The notes under the pieces are model-generated. The model had not been told where the DNA came from and ran no database searches. It was given only the letters and a program-made list of their open reading frames with translations. From Aquibacillus sediminis (GTDB lineage Bacteria; Bacillota; Bacilli; Bacillales; Amphibacillaceae), in NCBI RefSeq assembly GCF_005870085.1, contig NZ_SZNM01000002.1, forward strand, positions 303,111-367,110: a stretch of 64,000 nucleotides of DNA, read 5' to 3'. Of the stretch, positions 18,655 through 27,578 are shown piece after piece. The stretch's first letter is position 1; every line of letters starts with the position of its first letter. The translations under genes were made by a program, and so were the position numbers.

Positions 18655-18732
18655 TTGACAAAACAATAGTGATTCGTTCAATTTCACAACATATTGTGTT
18701 AATTTTTATTTCTGAACACAATATGTTGTTTT
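18655..18732 (+). promoter_or_regulatory. nrdJ promoter region with two NrdR boxes
   Basis: A TTGACA -35 element (18655-18660) and a TTCAAT -10-like element (18678-18683) are spaced by 17 bases. Box 1 at 18685-18700 and box 2 at 18717-18732 each match 14 of 16 positions of the NrdR consensus ACACWATATATWGTGT. The boxes start 32 bases apart, about three helical turns, which is the usual arrangement for NrdR repression. The rest of the 437-base gap before nrdJ (18394-18654) shows nothing else recognisable. Confidence 0.8.
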
Positions 18733-18830
18733 GTTGTTTGGTTATATGTTAGATTATATAGAGTGTATAAAGCAACTAGATGATACTTACTTTGATAGTA
18801 TATTTGATTAGTAGAGGAGAGATGTGTTAG

Positions 18831-19625
18831 ATGGGAGCAGTGACTGAAATCGAAATGGAAATTAATGTCGAAAGATTGAATAAGGACATTAGCTTATTTC
18901 CGCAGGTCCATCCGATAACAAGTGATATGCATACAACGCATAAAGGAGTTTCCCGACTTGTTATGTTGGATCGATATGCTTTCAAAGACACCGAGAAAAC
19001 CACGTTGTCTGAAGGAGATTTTGTCGTATTAACCGTAAAAGCAGACCCTAAATTTCCAGCACGTGGACTTGGATTTATAAAATCAATTGATTGGAATCAT
19101 AACCAAGCAGATATTAAGGTGGATCAGGAATTTGTTTCTGTATTAGATAATGATAAAGAAGCAGATACAGGTATTGTGACACGATCGCTTGATGTGATTG
19201 ATAAGCCACTTGAAATCTATTATGAGCAAATAGCAATGCGAAATGCTACAGGATTAGCAGAAGTAGAAGAAACGGAAGAAGAAAAGCAAAAATGGTTCGA
19301 GAAGTTCTATCAAGAGCTTTCTAATTTAAACTTTATACCAGCAGGACGTGTGTTATATGGTGCTGGTGCCAATACAGATGTAACGTATTTTAACTGTTAT
19401 GTCATGCCGTTTATTCAAGATTCCCGTGAAGGGATTTCTGACCATCGTAAACAAGTAATGGAAATTATGAGTCGTGGTGGCGGTGTTGGTACTAATGGTT
19501 CAACGCTGAGACCTAGAAATACATTAGCACGTGGTGTCAATGGAAAATCATCAGGATCTGTCTCGTGGTTGGATGACATTGCGAAACTTACACATCTTGT
19601 TGAGCAAGGCGGCTCAAGACGAGGT
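18831..19625 (+). CDS. nrdJ: Ribonucleoside-diphosphate reductase, B12-dependent (class II), exon 1
   Basis: The first 265 residues of an adenosylcobalamin-dependent ribonucleotide reductase, which makes deoxyribonucleotides and works with or without oxygen. Family motifs include FIPAGRVLYGAG, TYFNCYVMPF with a redox Cys, GGGVGTNGSTLRPR and EQGGSRRG. The coding frame leaves the conserved sequence at the Gly codon ending at 19625 and meets a stop at 19638, because a group I intron begins there. The second part resumes exactly in the conserved GGSRRG-AQM order at 19950. The spliced protein would be 853 aa, a normal length for this family. Regulation is by the NrdR boxes upstream. Confidence 0.92.
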
Positions 19626-19949
19626 ATCATCATGGTTTGAGTGCCCCGTCTCAAAAATACCCCGTGAATTGCTGGGAACTCTTAAATAATAAGAGCTACA
19701 ACGTAACTGGAAACGGTAAGCGTGATAGCTAAAAATCTTATTATAAAAAGACAATCAGCAGCCAAGCCTCTAAGTCGTAAGATAGGAGGAAGGTTCAACG
19801 ACCATCGAAACCCCATCTTAATAGATGGAAGGGAGTAGAGTAGGGACTAAGCGGTTCCGAAGTGCGGGGGTGCTTGAAAAAGTACAAGATATGGTCTGAA
19901 CTTTATGGTGACATAAAGAATTGGTCTAGCGAACCAATGGAACAAATTA
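19626..19949 (+). ncRNA. Group I self-splicing intron in nrdJ, no endonuclease gene
   Basis: A compact 324-nt ribozyme of the phage-like IA type, with extra helices between P7 and P3'. P1 pairs the exon 1 end (19617-19625) with the guide at 19643-19651, with a terminal U-G pair at the splice site and one A-C mismatch. P10 pairs UUUGAGU (19636-19642) with the first seven bases of exon 2. P3 is 19659-19664 with 19865-19871, P7 is GACCAU (19800-19805) with AUGGUC (19891-19896), and P8 is a GAAA-loop hairpin at 19870-19885. P9 (19901-19918) and P9.1 (19920-19938) are perfect hairpins. The frame requires splicing after A19949, not the usual terminal G. No homing endonuclease is encoded. Confidence 0.9.
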
Positions 19950-21716
19950 GCTCAAATGATTATGTTAGCAGACTGGCACCCAGATATTATTGAATTTATT
20001 ATTTCTAAAATGCAAAACCCGAGAATCTTAAGGTTCTTAATTGAGAATTCTGAAGATGAACACATTAAACATTTAGCTAAAGAAAAACTAAAATTCACAC
20101 CATTGACTCCTGCTGAACAAGAGATGTATCAGGGTATTGTAAACTATAAAAATATGCCTGGTCAGGGTGGCTTTACTGAAAGTGCTATTAAAGAAGCAGA
20201 GGAAAAATTAACAACAGGTGGCACGTATAGTGTACACAACACGGAATTTTTAACTGGAGCGAACATTTCTGTCTGCATTACAAAAGAATTTATGGATGCA
20301 GTAGAAAATGATGGTGATTATGGGCTCAGGTTCCCCGATGTAGAAAATTATGGACCTGAAGATATGAAAGTATATAACGAAAAGTGGCATGAATACGGTG
20401 ATGTGCGTAATTGGGAAGATATGGGCTACGGTGTTCGCGTGCATCGTCGTATGAAAGCAAAAGAGCTTTGGAATCTCATTAACATCTGTGCAACGTATTC
20501 AGCGGAACCTGGTATTTTCTTTATCGACAATGCGAACGACATGACAAATGCAAAAGCATACGGTCAGCAAGTTGTTGCAACGAATCCGTGTGGAGAACAA
20601 CCACTTGCGCCATATTCTGTTTGTAACTTAGCTGCTGTTAATTTAGCTGCTGTTGCAGATAAAGATAGCAAAAAAGTTGATTTTGAAAAATTAAAACAAA
20701 CGGTTCAAACTGGTGTTCGTATGCAAGATAACGTAATTGATGCAACACCATATTTCCTGGAAGAAAATAAAAAACAAGCACTGGGTGAACGACGTGTTGG
20801 ACTTGGTGTCATGGGTCTACATGATCTATTAATCTATTGTGAAACGGAGTATGGATCTGAAGAGGGGAACAAGCTTGTTGATCAGATTTTTGAAACAATC
20901 GCAACAACTGCTTACCGTACTTCGATTGAATTAGCAAAAGAAAAAGGAAGCTTTCCTTTCCTAGAAGGTGAAACAGAAGACGAGACGAAACAACTCCGTG
21001 AACAGTTTATTAATACTGGTTATATGAAAAAAATGCCTGAAGATATCCGTGAAGGAATCCTGCAATATGGGATAAGAAATTCGCACTTATTAACCGTAGC
21101 ACCGACTGGAAGTACAGGTACAATGGTTGGGGTATCAACAGGATTAGAACCTTATTTCTCCTTCTCTTATTACCGAAGTGGTCGACTTGGTAAATTTATT
21201 GAAGTGAAGGCAGATATTGTTCAAGAATACTTGAACCACCATCCAGATCAAGATTCGAACACTTTACCACATTGGTTTGTCACAGCAATGGAACTATCAC
21301 CAGAAGCACATGCAGATACACAATGTGTCATCCAAAAATGGGTAGACAGTTCGATATCGAAAACAGTTAATGCACCAAAAGGATACGCGGTTGAACAGGT
21401 CGAAAGTGTATATCGACGACTATATAATGGCGGTGCAAAAGGTGGAACGGTCTATGTAGATGGAAGCCGTGATACACAAGTCCTAACATTGAAAGCTGAA
21501 GAAAATAGTTTGGATGATGCAGCTAAGGAAACAGAAGCACCGGAAAAACCAAAAGTAGTTTTAATGGACACCATTCAAGAACTAGACAAAACGAATGTTA
21601 CCATCGGCTCTGAAGTAGGCGATACTTGCCCAGTATGCCGACAAGGTACAGTAGAAGATATTGGTGGATGTAATACATGTACCAACTGTAACGCACAATT
21701 AAAGTGTGGGTTATAA
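19950..21716 (+). CDS. nrdJ: Ribonucleoside-diphosphate reductase, B12-dependent (class II), exon 2
   Basis: The remaining 588 residues of NrdJ, starting GCT CAA ATG (Ala-Gln-Met). It contains the catalytic barrel motif NPCGEQPLAPYSVCNL with the active-site Cys, the QDNVIDATPY segment, GLHDLLIY, APTGSTGTM and a C-terminal four-Cys zinc-ribbon-like tail (CPVCRQG and CTNCNAQLKCG) that serves in thiol re-reduction in this family. No frameshift is seen. The strong terminator downstream ends the unit. Without splicing only a truncated, inactive protein would be made. Confidence 0.93.
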   Translation, partial: AQMIMLADWHPDIIEFIISKMQNPRILRFLIENSEDEHIKHLAKEKLKFTPLTPAEQEMYQGIVNYKNMPGQGGFTESAIKEAEEKLTTGGTYSVHNTEFLTGANISVCITKEFMDAVENDGDYGLRFPDVENYGPEDMKVYNEKWHEYGDVRNWEDMGYGVRVHRRMKAKELWNLINICATYSAEPGIFFIDNANDMTNAKAYGQQVVATNPCGEQPLAPYSVCNLAAVNLAAVADKDSKKVDFEKLKQTVQTGVRMQDNVIDATPYFLEENKKQALGERRVGLGVMGLHDLLIYCETEYGSEEGNKLVDQIFETIATTAYRTSIELAKEKGSFPFLEGETEDETKQLREQFINTGYMKKMPEDIREGILQYGIRNSHLLTVAPTGSTGTMVGVSTGLEPYFSFSYYRSGRLGKFIEVKADIVQEYLNHHPDQDSNTLPHWFVTAMELSPEAHADTQCVIQKWVDSSISKTVNAPKGYAVEQVESVYRRLYNGGAKGGTVYVDGSRDTQVLTLKAEENSLDDAAKETEAPEKPKVVLMDTIQELDKTNVTIGSEVGDTCPVCRQGTVEDIGGCNTCTNCNAQLKCGL

Positions 21717-21727
21717 AGTTTTAAACG

Positions 21728-21759
21728 AAGACGACTGTTATACAGTCGTCTTTTGTTTG
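21728..21759 (+). terminator. Terminator after nrdJ
   Basis: A perfect ten-bp stem (AAGACGACTG and its complement) with a five-base loop, followed by TTTTGTTT. Confidence 0.9.
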
Positions 21760-21892
21760 CTTGTTTAAGGGATGGTTGTAATTTTTAATCGTGATAACTA
21801 TCCAATGTGGTGCTTGTTTGTTTAAAAAAACTATTGTATTCTTTAAGTAATAGTAAATTAGTGGATTATGAAGTGGAGGATTTGAATTTATT

Positions 21893-22309
21893 ATGCCAAC
21901 ACCTAGTATGGAAGATCATATTGAACAAATATATATGTTAATCGAAGCCAAAGGATATGCACGAGTTTCGGATATAGCAGAAGCACTCCAAGTTCACCCA
22001 TCCTCCGTGACAAAAATGGTTCAAAAACTAGATAAAGATGATTATTTAAATTATGAGAAATACAGAGGCCTAATTTTAACGGAAAAAGGAAAAAAAATAG
22101 GGAAAAGATTAGTCTATCGTCATGATCTATTAGAGCGATTTTTGGAGATTATTGGTGTTGATCAAGAGAATATTTATCAAGATGTCGAAGGAATTGAACA
22201 TCACCTTAGTTGGAATTCAATTGATAGAATTGGAGATTTAGTCCAGTATTTTGAGGAAAACCCGGAAGGTGTTAATGTATTAAGACGGATACACCAGCAA
22301 GGTAAATAA
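21893..22309 (+). CDS. mntR: Manganese-responsive transcriptional regulator MntR
   Basis: A 138-aa DtxR-family repressor of manganese import. All metal ligands known from B. subtilis MntR are present at the same positions: Asp8, Glu11, His77, Glu99, Glu102 and His103. A winged helix-turn-helix with [13 protein letters not shown] as the recognition helix occupies residues 25-60, and the dimerisation domain follows. This is the short, SH3-less form, as expected for MntR. A GTGGAGG site precedes the start. Its B. subtilis position (yqhN, near yqhL) is kept, with nrdJ inserted before it. Confidence 0.96.
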   Translation: MPTPSMEDHIEQIYMLIEAKGYARVSDIAEALQVHPSSVTKMVQKLDKDDYLNYEKYRGLILTEKGKKIGKRLVYRHDLLERFLEIIGVDQENIYQDVEGIEHHLSWNSIDRIGDLVQYFEENPEGVNVLRRIHQQGK

Positions 22310-22389
22310 TAAATGTATCCCTTAGTAGTAAAGGATAAGGATACATATTATATCCTTACTTGATGCTTTTATTTTTCGTATATTAGCTG

Positions 22390-22543
22390 GTGGGCTCTTC
22401 CTATCCTGAGTGTTAGTATCACAAAGAGAGGTACACAGGCCCTTGAATCAATTGGGGGGTGAAAGCGAAAGTTTACCTACTTAAACATCTCTGTTCCTAT
22501 CCTGTTTTGAAGTAGGATCTTACGGACGGTTGCACCGGGATAA
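22390..22543 (-). repeat. Dispersed structured repeat, family A, copy 3 (inverted)
   Basis: On the minus strand it starts TATCCCGGTGCAACCGTCCG and continues with the family's CTTTCGCTTTCACC and GGAAGAGC blocks. It is more diverged at its 3' end. It lies between convergent mntR and yqhP; the rest of that 320-base gap holds only the yqhP terminator. Confidence 0.75.
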
Positions 22544-22612
22544 AAGAGCAAGAAACGAGAAAGTGGTTTTAGCTTTATCCAGATTTCAAAAATCTAGTGA
22601 GTCTTATCAGCA

Positions 22613-22655
22613 TAAAAAAATCGAGCACTTTAAAAAGTGGCTCGATTTTTTCTTT
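22613..22655 (-). terminator. Terminator after yqhP
   Basis: An AAAAAATCGAG stem (one bulged base) ends with T tracts on both strands. It overlaps the 3' end of yqhP and may serve convergent transcription. Confidence 0.75.
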
Positions 22656-23013
22656 TTTGTTTATTTCCTTCGATTACACGTAAATGAGTGGCCCGTGCTT
22701 TACTATTTCTTCGTTTGTTTAATAACGGTGCTTGTTTCTTGGTGGCTTTAGCTATTGTTTTTTTACTTGGTTGGTCTTGTTTATATTTTGCCTTCGATTG
22801 CTTGACAGCCTTTTTATACTTCTTAATGTCATTAGAAGTACGAGGTCTGATAAAAAAATAATAAACAGCACCATAGATGATTGCACCAAATGCAACCATC
22901 ATAAGTAGGCTTGTAAGTAGTGAAGCCGTATTTGTGAAAAGTTGTACAGAAAAGCCAATTATAGCAAGAACAATAAGCGCATAAATGAAGGGGGTCAGCT
23001 TATTGCGAGTCAT
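22630..23013 (-). CDS. yqhP: SA1362/YqhP family membrane protein
   Basis: A 127-aa protein with two membrane helices (about residues 8-25 and 32-52), then a long, strongly basic Lys/Arg/Gln-rich cytoplasmic tail. This matches YqhP/SA1362-like proteins of unknown function. A GGAGGAG site precedes the ATG at 23013; a GTG two codons earlier is less likely. The basic tail could bind nucleic acid or phospholipid headgroups, which is only inference. Confidence 0.8.
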   Translation of the reverse strand: MTRNKLTPFIYALIVLAIIGFSVQLFTNTASLLTSLLMMVAFGAIIYGAVYYFFIRPRTSNDIKKYKKAVKQSKAKYKQDQPSKKTIAKATKKQAPLLNKRRNSKARATHLRVIEGNKQKRKNRATF

Positions 23014-23019
23014 GCACAC

Positions 23020-23476
23020 TCCTCCTTTCCATTTCGCCGACTTACTTACTTATTACCAAATATACCACCAAATTCTAAACAAAATACATACCTTAACTCG
23101 TGCAAATTTATTTCCTTGCTTTAACCTTATCACGAATGGCTGGTGCACACCATCTTTTTGTCTAGGGAAATAGGCGGTATATAGTGGTGGAAGTTAGTTT
23201 TAAAAGTGTAAGTGACGATGAACAAAATCAAATTTATTACCTACCATAAATTGTTTCCCTGTTTAGGAAAAATATTCTTGAATGTCTGAACTATTATTTA
23301 TTTTATTTCTAATTAATGACTAAACAACTTCATAACATTATCAGGATCAATTTCTGTATTTTGAATTTTCTGTTATATATATTTTACTAAAAAATTGTAA
23401 AAAGCACTAGTAATTCTTGTTGTTTTATGGATGGAAAGCTGGCAATTTGGTCAATCTAACAGATGGAGGTGTGTTT
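23020..23476. other. Gene-free stretch between yqhP and yqhR
   Basis: About 450 AT-rich bases. No reading frame with a plausible start site, RNA motif or repeat was recognised. It should hold the divergent promoters of yqhP and yqhR, but I cannot pick them out with confidence. Confidence 0.5.
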
Positions 23477-23983
23477 ATGTCTGAAGCAAATTTAGAACAA
23501 AACCAACATGTTAAACCGATCTCATTTTTAGGTAAAGCCTTGTTAACTGGATTTATTGGAGGTGTGTTATGGAGTTGTATTGGAGGTATAGCAGCTTATT
23601 TTAACTTTACTTCAGTATCGCCTGCTTCGTTTATATTGAGGTCATGGTTACAAACCGAATGGTCTGATGGTATTTTGGGTCAGGTCATTTCCATATTAGC
23701 GATTGGTTTACTATCGATCTTAATTGCCTTGTTTTATTATGGAGTGATGAGAAAGGTGGAAGGTATTTGGCCAAGTGCATTGTTTGGTGTTGCGCTGTGG
23801 TTTATTGTTTATTATTTATTACAACCAATGTTTCCAAATGTTCCGCAAATGACAGATTTAGATAGTAATACAGTTATTACAACTATATGTTTATTTATAT
23901 TGTATGGTGTTTTCATCGGCTATTCGATTGCCTATGAATATAAAGATTTAGTTAAAGCTGAAGACGAATCGAATGAAGCGTAA
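23477..23983 (+). CDS. yqhR: YqhR family membrane protein
   Basis: A 168-aa integral membrane protein with four hydrophobic segments and a charged C-terminus. The loop after helix 1 contains CIGGIAAYFNFTSVSPASF, which fits the YqhR family. Function is unknown. The ATG at 23477 follows an AGATGGAGG site and is preferred over an upstream in-frame start at 23417. In B. subtilis yqhR is followed by aroQ (yqhS) and yqhT; aroQ is absent here. Confidence 0.85.
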   Translation: MSEANLEQNQHVKPISFLGKALLTGFIGGVLWSCIGGIAAYFNFTSVSPASFILRSWLQTEWSDGILGQVISILAIGLLSILIALFYYGVMRKVEGIWPSALFGVALWFIVYYLLQPMFPNVPQMTDLDSNTVITTICLFILYGVFIGYSIAYEYKDLVKAEDESNEA

Positions 23984-24076
23984 AATTGTTTGACTACACC
24001 AACCTATAATATAGTAGTACAATAGCAAGTAATTGTGATAAACTAGAAAAGGTGAATTATGGATAAATGGGGAGAG

Positions 24077-24213
24077 ACGGTTATTAAATGATTCGAACTT
24101 GAATGTGCATAGTCAACATAAATCAGATGTATGTGGGAGAATAACTCATTCCCGCTGCATTTGCACATATAAGAAATGCACAAACTGTGACGCGATTAGC
24201 GCAATAACCGTTC
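24077..24213. repeat. Unexplained nested inverted-repeat element upstream of the peptidase gene
   Basis: The ends ACGGTTATT and AATAACCGT are exact inverted repeats 119 bases apart, and a TGTGCA/TGCACA pair is nested inside. It shares a GCGATTAGCG motif with the end of the family B repeat at 26477-26486. No gene is present in the 395-base gap from 23984 to 24378. Confidence 0.45.
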
Positions 24214-24378
24214 TAGTCATTGAAGTTCCTATTCAAAATGTACATCTAAAGTGAATTGTTACGGCATCTTCAAAGTTTGTACCCATTTATGCTGAACAAA
24301 TTGTAAGTATAGTCAGTAAAAGGGGCGGATTTAGCCTATCGCATTTTACAGCGATCAATTAGAAAGGATGAAGTAAAT

Positions 24379-25440
24379 ATGGGGAAACTTAATCACCTCC
24401 GTGAGTCGATCGAAAAAGAGGGATTAGATGGTATTCTGATTACAAGTGCCATTAACCGAAGATATGTGACAGGTTTTACTGGAACAGCTGGTGTTGTGCT
24501 GGTCAGTCAAGATAAGGCATTGTTTATCACTGACTTTCGATACATAGAACAAGCGACTGAGCAGATCAAAGAGATTGAAATTGTGGAACATAAGCAACCG
24601 ATTGGATTAGAAGTGGCTGATCAAGTAAAACAATTAGGTATTAAAAAGTTGGGTTTTGAAAAAGATCACGTTACATACGCCGACTATCAAGGGTACCAAC
24701 AAGAAATATCTGCGGAATTGGTACCTACAAGCGGAATAGTTGAAAAAATGCGCCTCATCAAAACAGATGATGAATTAAAGGTAATGAAGGCAGCCGCTGA
24801 AATTTCTGATGCGGCATTTGACCATATTCTTTCATTTATTAAACCGGGTGTAAAAGAGATTGATGTATCGAATGAGCTTGAGTTTTTTATGAGAAAACAA
24901 GGGGCGACATCATCAAGTTTTGATATCATTGTTGCATCAGGATATCGTTCTGCATTGCCACATGGAGTTGCATCTGATAAGACCATTCAGTCAGGGGAAT
25001 TGGTAACACTTGACTTTGGTGCCTTGTATAACGGTTACTGTTCAGATATTACCCGTACCATAGCTGTAGGGGAAATTAATGATGAACTAAGAACGATTTA
25101 TCAAACGGTGTTAGATGCGCAACTGAAAGGAATGGAAGGTATTAAGGCCGGTATAACTGGAAAAGAGGCCGATGCTTTAACACGAGATCATATCAAAGCT
25201 AAAGGATATGGGGAATATTTCGGTCATTCCACAGGTCATGGTTTAGGATTGGAAGTGCACGAAGGACCAGGTTTATCATTCCGCTCGAATCAAGCATTGG
25301 AAGAAGGCATGGTGGTGACGGTAGAGCCTGGTATCTACGTCCAAAATGTTGGTGGTTGTAGAATTGAAGATGATACAGTTATTACGAAAGAAGGAAATGA
25401 AAAGCTTACCTTTGCACCGAAAGAATTAATTACACTTTAG
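24379..25440 (+). CDS. yqhT: M24 family Xaa-Pro dipeptidase-like peptidase (YqhT)
   Basis: A 353-aa cytosolic metallopeptidase of the creatinase/prolidase type. An N-terminal creatinase domain (1-125) precedes the pita-bread catalytic domain. All five metal ligands can be seen: the Asp pair in LDFGALYNGYCSDITRT, His in GHSTGHGLG, Glu in VEPGIY and Glu in GGCRIEDD. It cleaves Xaa-Pro bonds and lies just before efp, the usual Bacillus pairing, which matches EF-P's role at polyproline. The start follows GAAAGGATGAAG. Confidence 0.93.
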   Translation: MGKLNHLRESIEKEGLDGILITSAINRRYVTGFTGTAGVVLVSQDKALFITDFRYIEQATEQIKEIEIVEHKQPIGLEVADQVKQLGIKKLGFEKDHVTYADYQGYQQEISAELVPTSGIVEKMRLIKTDDELKVMKAAAEISDAAFDHILSFIKPGVKEIDVSNELEFFMRKQGATSSSFDIIVASGYRSALPHGVASDKTIQSGELVTLDFGALYNGYCSDITRTIAVGEINDELRTIYQTVLDAQLKGMEGIKAGITGKEADALTRDHIKAKGYGEYFGHSTGHGLGLEVHEGPGLSFRSNQALEEGMVVTVEPGIYVQNVGGCRIEDDTVITKEGNEKLTFAPKELITL

Positions 25441-25470
25441 ATAAAGATAAATTAGGGAGGAAAATAGTTA

Positions 25471-26028
25471 ATGATTTCAGTAAATGATTTTAAAACAGGA
25501 TTAACGATTGAAGTGGATAATGAAATTTGGCAAGTAATGGATTTCCAACACGTAAAACCAGGTAAGGGTGCGGCGTTTGTTCGTTCAAAACTGCGAAACC
25601 TTCGTAATGGTAATATCCAAGAGAAAACATTCCGCGGTGGTGAAAAGGTAAACAAAGCGCATATTGAAAACAGAAAAATGCAGTACCTGTACTCATCAGG
25701 TGATGCCCATACGTTTATGGATAACAATACTTTCGATCAATTAGAATTACAAACAAGTCAAATAGAATATGAACTTAAGTTTTTAAAAGAGAATATGGAA
25801 GTTAGTATTATGACCTACGAAGGGGAAACACTAGGTGTACAATTACCAAACAATGTTGAACTAGAAGTAACCGAAACAGAACCAGGAATCAAAGGAGACA
25901 CAGCTAGTGGAGGTACTAAACCAGCAACACTAGAAACAGGACTAACGGTTCAAGTGCCATTCTTCGTAAATGAAGGTGATGTGTTAGTCATTAATACAAG
26001 TGACGGAAAATATGTATCACGTGCCTAA
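25471..26028 (+). CDS. efp: Translation elongation factor P
   Basis: A 185-aa, three-domain tRNA-mimicking factor that relieves ribosome stalling at consecutive prolines. The N-terminal loop [10 protein letters not shown] carries the lysine (position 32 by family numbering) that is 5-aminopentanolylated in B. subtilis. The EF-P signature is in the C-terminal domain, and the protein ends at a family-typical position. It is 30 bases after yqhT with a GGGAGG site and is followed by a strong terminator, so the two form an operon. Confidence 0.97.
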   Translation: MISVNDFKTGLTIEVDNEIWQVMDFQHVKPGKGAAFVRSKLRNLRNGNIQEKTFRGGEKVNKAHIENRKMQYLYSSGDAHTFMDNNTFDQLELQTSQIEYELKFLKENMEVSIMTYEGETLGVQLPNNVELEVTETEPGIKGDTASGGTKPATLETGLTVQVPFFVNEGDVLVINTSDGKYVSRA

Positions 26029-26034
26029 CAGAAT

Positions 26035-26077
26035 CAAAAAAACCCATTGTCTATCGAATAGACAATGGGTTTTTTGT
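26035..26077 (+). terminator. Terminator after efp
   Basis: A perfect 14-bp stem (AACCCATTGTCTAT and its complement) with a CGA loop and a T tract. Confidence 0.93.
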
Positions 26078-26165
26078 TGTATTACCGTTTTGTTAATGAA
26101 CATAAGCTTTATTATACGACATAAATTTGAATTCCTTTCTGACTGATTTTCATATGTATTAAACA

Positions 26166-26500
26166 ATCGTTCCGGCAGAATACTCCGCTTTCCGTGGGCA
26201 CGGCCTCAGGCCAACACGATGTTGATCACGCAGGCGTTGCTCGCGTGTCTGTCGCGACCTTAGCCTGTGTTCGTTATTCACTGCGGGATCTTCGGTTCGT
26301 GCTGTTCCCATAGGACAAGGAAGGCTGCGGCAGCGTTACATCGCACGCAGAAAATTGTTCTTTATTTTCAAGGAGGCTCACCAGCCCCCCACGGAAAGCG
26401 TAGTGTATTGCCGTAGCGACTTTTTAGCACTCATCTTTTAGAGGAAGTGGCGAGTTATGTCGCATAATACAGCAAATGCGATTAGCGGAATAGTTGATCA
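26166..26500 (+). repeat. GC-rich dispersed repeat, family B, copy 1
   Basis: About 330 bases, much more GC-rich than the surroundings, with a CCGCTTTCCGTGGG start and a complementary CCCCACGGAAAGCG later on, so the ends of the first part can pair. The core from 26298 (GTGCTGTTCCCATAGGACAA) to about 26474 is repeated at 48169-48344. No gene is seen in the 596 bases between efp and spoIIIAA; yqhV, found here in B. subtilis, is missing. Confidence 0.8.
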
Positions 26501-26542
26501 TTTGCTAGAAAGCTTTTCTATTAGAAAAAGCCATGGTTAATA

Positions 26543-26572
26543 GTCATAAAACGAACAAGCTGTCCATACATT
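26543..26572 (+). promoter_or_regulatory. Sigma-E promoter of the spoIIIA operon
   Basis: The -35-like GTCATAAA (26543-26550) and the exact -10 CATACATT (26565-26572) are 14 bases apart, matching the sigma-E consensus. spoIIIAA begins about 50 bases downstream. The mother-cell sigma-E control of spoIIIA is established in B. subtilis. Confidence 0.8.
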
Positions 26573-26624
26573 TACAGTAAGGGATGAACTACAAGAAGAA
26601 GCAAATGTATGGGGGTGTTGTCCC

Positions 26625-27578
26625 ATGGAAGAAATATTAAAACTATTTCCACCTAAATATAAAGATAAACTTCATGAAGCATTAGAAAACCGTTGGACAA
26701 GTTTACAAGAAATAAGATTTCGAGTTGGAAGGCCAACAGAGTTGATTTTTGACGATAAAGAAGAATGGTTACCTAGCTATTGTCCTACTGAACAAGATGC
26801 GATGCATGTATTAAATCAATTAAGCCAATTTTCATTATATCGATTAGAGGATGAATTAAGAGAAGGATTTTTAACCATGGAAGGAGGGCACCGGGTTGGC
26901 TTAGCGGGTAAAGTAAATACAGAAAATGGTCGAGTAAAGGCAATTAAACATATTGCATCCTTTAATATTCGAATAGCAAAAGAGAAGGTGGGTGTTTCAA
27001 TCCCATTCATTCCATATTTATTTGATCACGAATATTTAAATACGCTAATCATCGGCCCACCACAAACAGGGAAAACAACGTTGCTTAGAGATATGATACG
27101 GATCATTTCTTCAGGGTGGAAAGATGTGAAACCACGAAAAATAGGAGTTGTAGATGAGCGTTCTGAAATTGCCGGCAGTATTAATGGTGTACCCCAACAT
27201 CAATTAGGTATCCGTACGGATGTAATGGATGCTTGTCCAAAGGCTGAAGGCATGATGATGATGATCCGATCGATGTCACCAGAAATATTAGTGGTAGATG
27301 AAATTGGCAGTCATGAAGATGTAGCTGCATTGCAAGAAGCGATACATGCAGGTGTGAAAATTATTTGCTCGATACATGGTGACTCTCTAACGGATATTCA
27401 GAAACGTCCATCATTGGAATCTTTGTTTCAGCAAGGCGCCTTTGATCGGTATGTGTTGTTATCACGTGCTAGTAAACCGGGGATTGTTGATGGAGTTTTG
27501 ACCAAAGAAGGACAGAATATTCTAAAGAAACCGAGGTGGACTCAAAATGAAATGGATTGGCGCACTTCTTTTGCTTAG
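26625..27578 (+). CDS. spoIIIAA: Stage III sporulation protein AA (ATPase)
   Basis: A 317-aa secretion-type ATPase of the mother-cell side of the SpoIIIA-SpoIIQ channel. It has Walker A GPPQTGKTTLLRD near residue 145 and the Walker B EILVVDEIG near 220. It supplies energy to the feeding-tube complex that keeps the engulfed forespore active. Its end overlaps spoIIIAB by 32 bases. Confidence 0.96.
   Translation: MEEILKLFPPKYKDKLHEALENRWTSLQEIRFRVGRPTELIFDDKEEWLPSYCPTEQDAMHVLNQLSQFSLYRLEDELREGFLTMEGGHRVGLAGKVNTENGRVKAIKHIASFNIRIAKEKVGVSIPFIPYLFDHEYLNTLIIGPPQTGKTTLLRDMIRIISSGWKDVKPRKIGVVDERSEIAGSINGVPQHQLGIRTDVMDACPKAEGMMMMIRSMSPEILVVDEIGSHEDVAALQEAIHAGVKIICSIHGDSLTDIQKRPSLESLFQQGAFDRYVLLSRASKPGIVDGVLTKEGQNILKKPRWTQNEMDWRTSFA

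Noticed and set aside
19415..19654. 79-aa minus-strand frame across exon 1 and intron
   Set aside because: It is antisense to the conserved nrdJ coding sequence, with no binding site.
19956..21716. Separate gene starting at the ATG at 19956
   Set aside because: The sequence is the C-terminal part of the same reductase; the N-terminal part ends at the group I intron and the two join in frame.
22530..22751. 73-aa plus-strand frame
   Set aside because: It runs through repeat A copy 3, a terminator and the antisense of yqhP, so it is not a gene.
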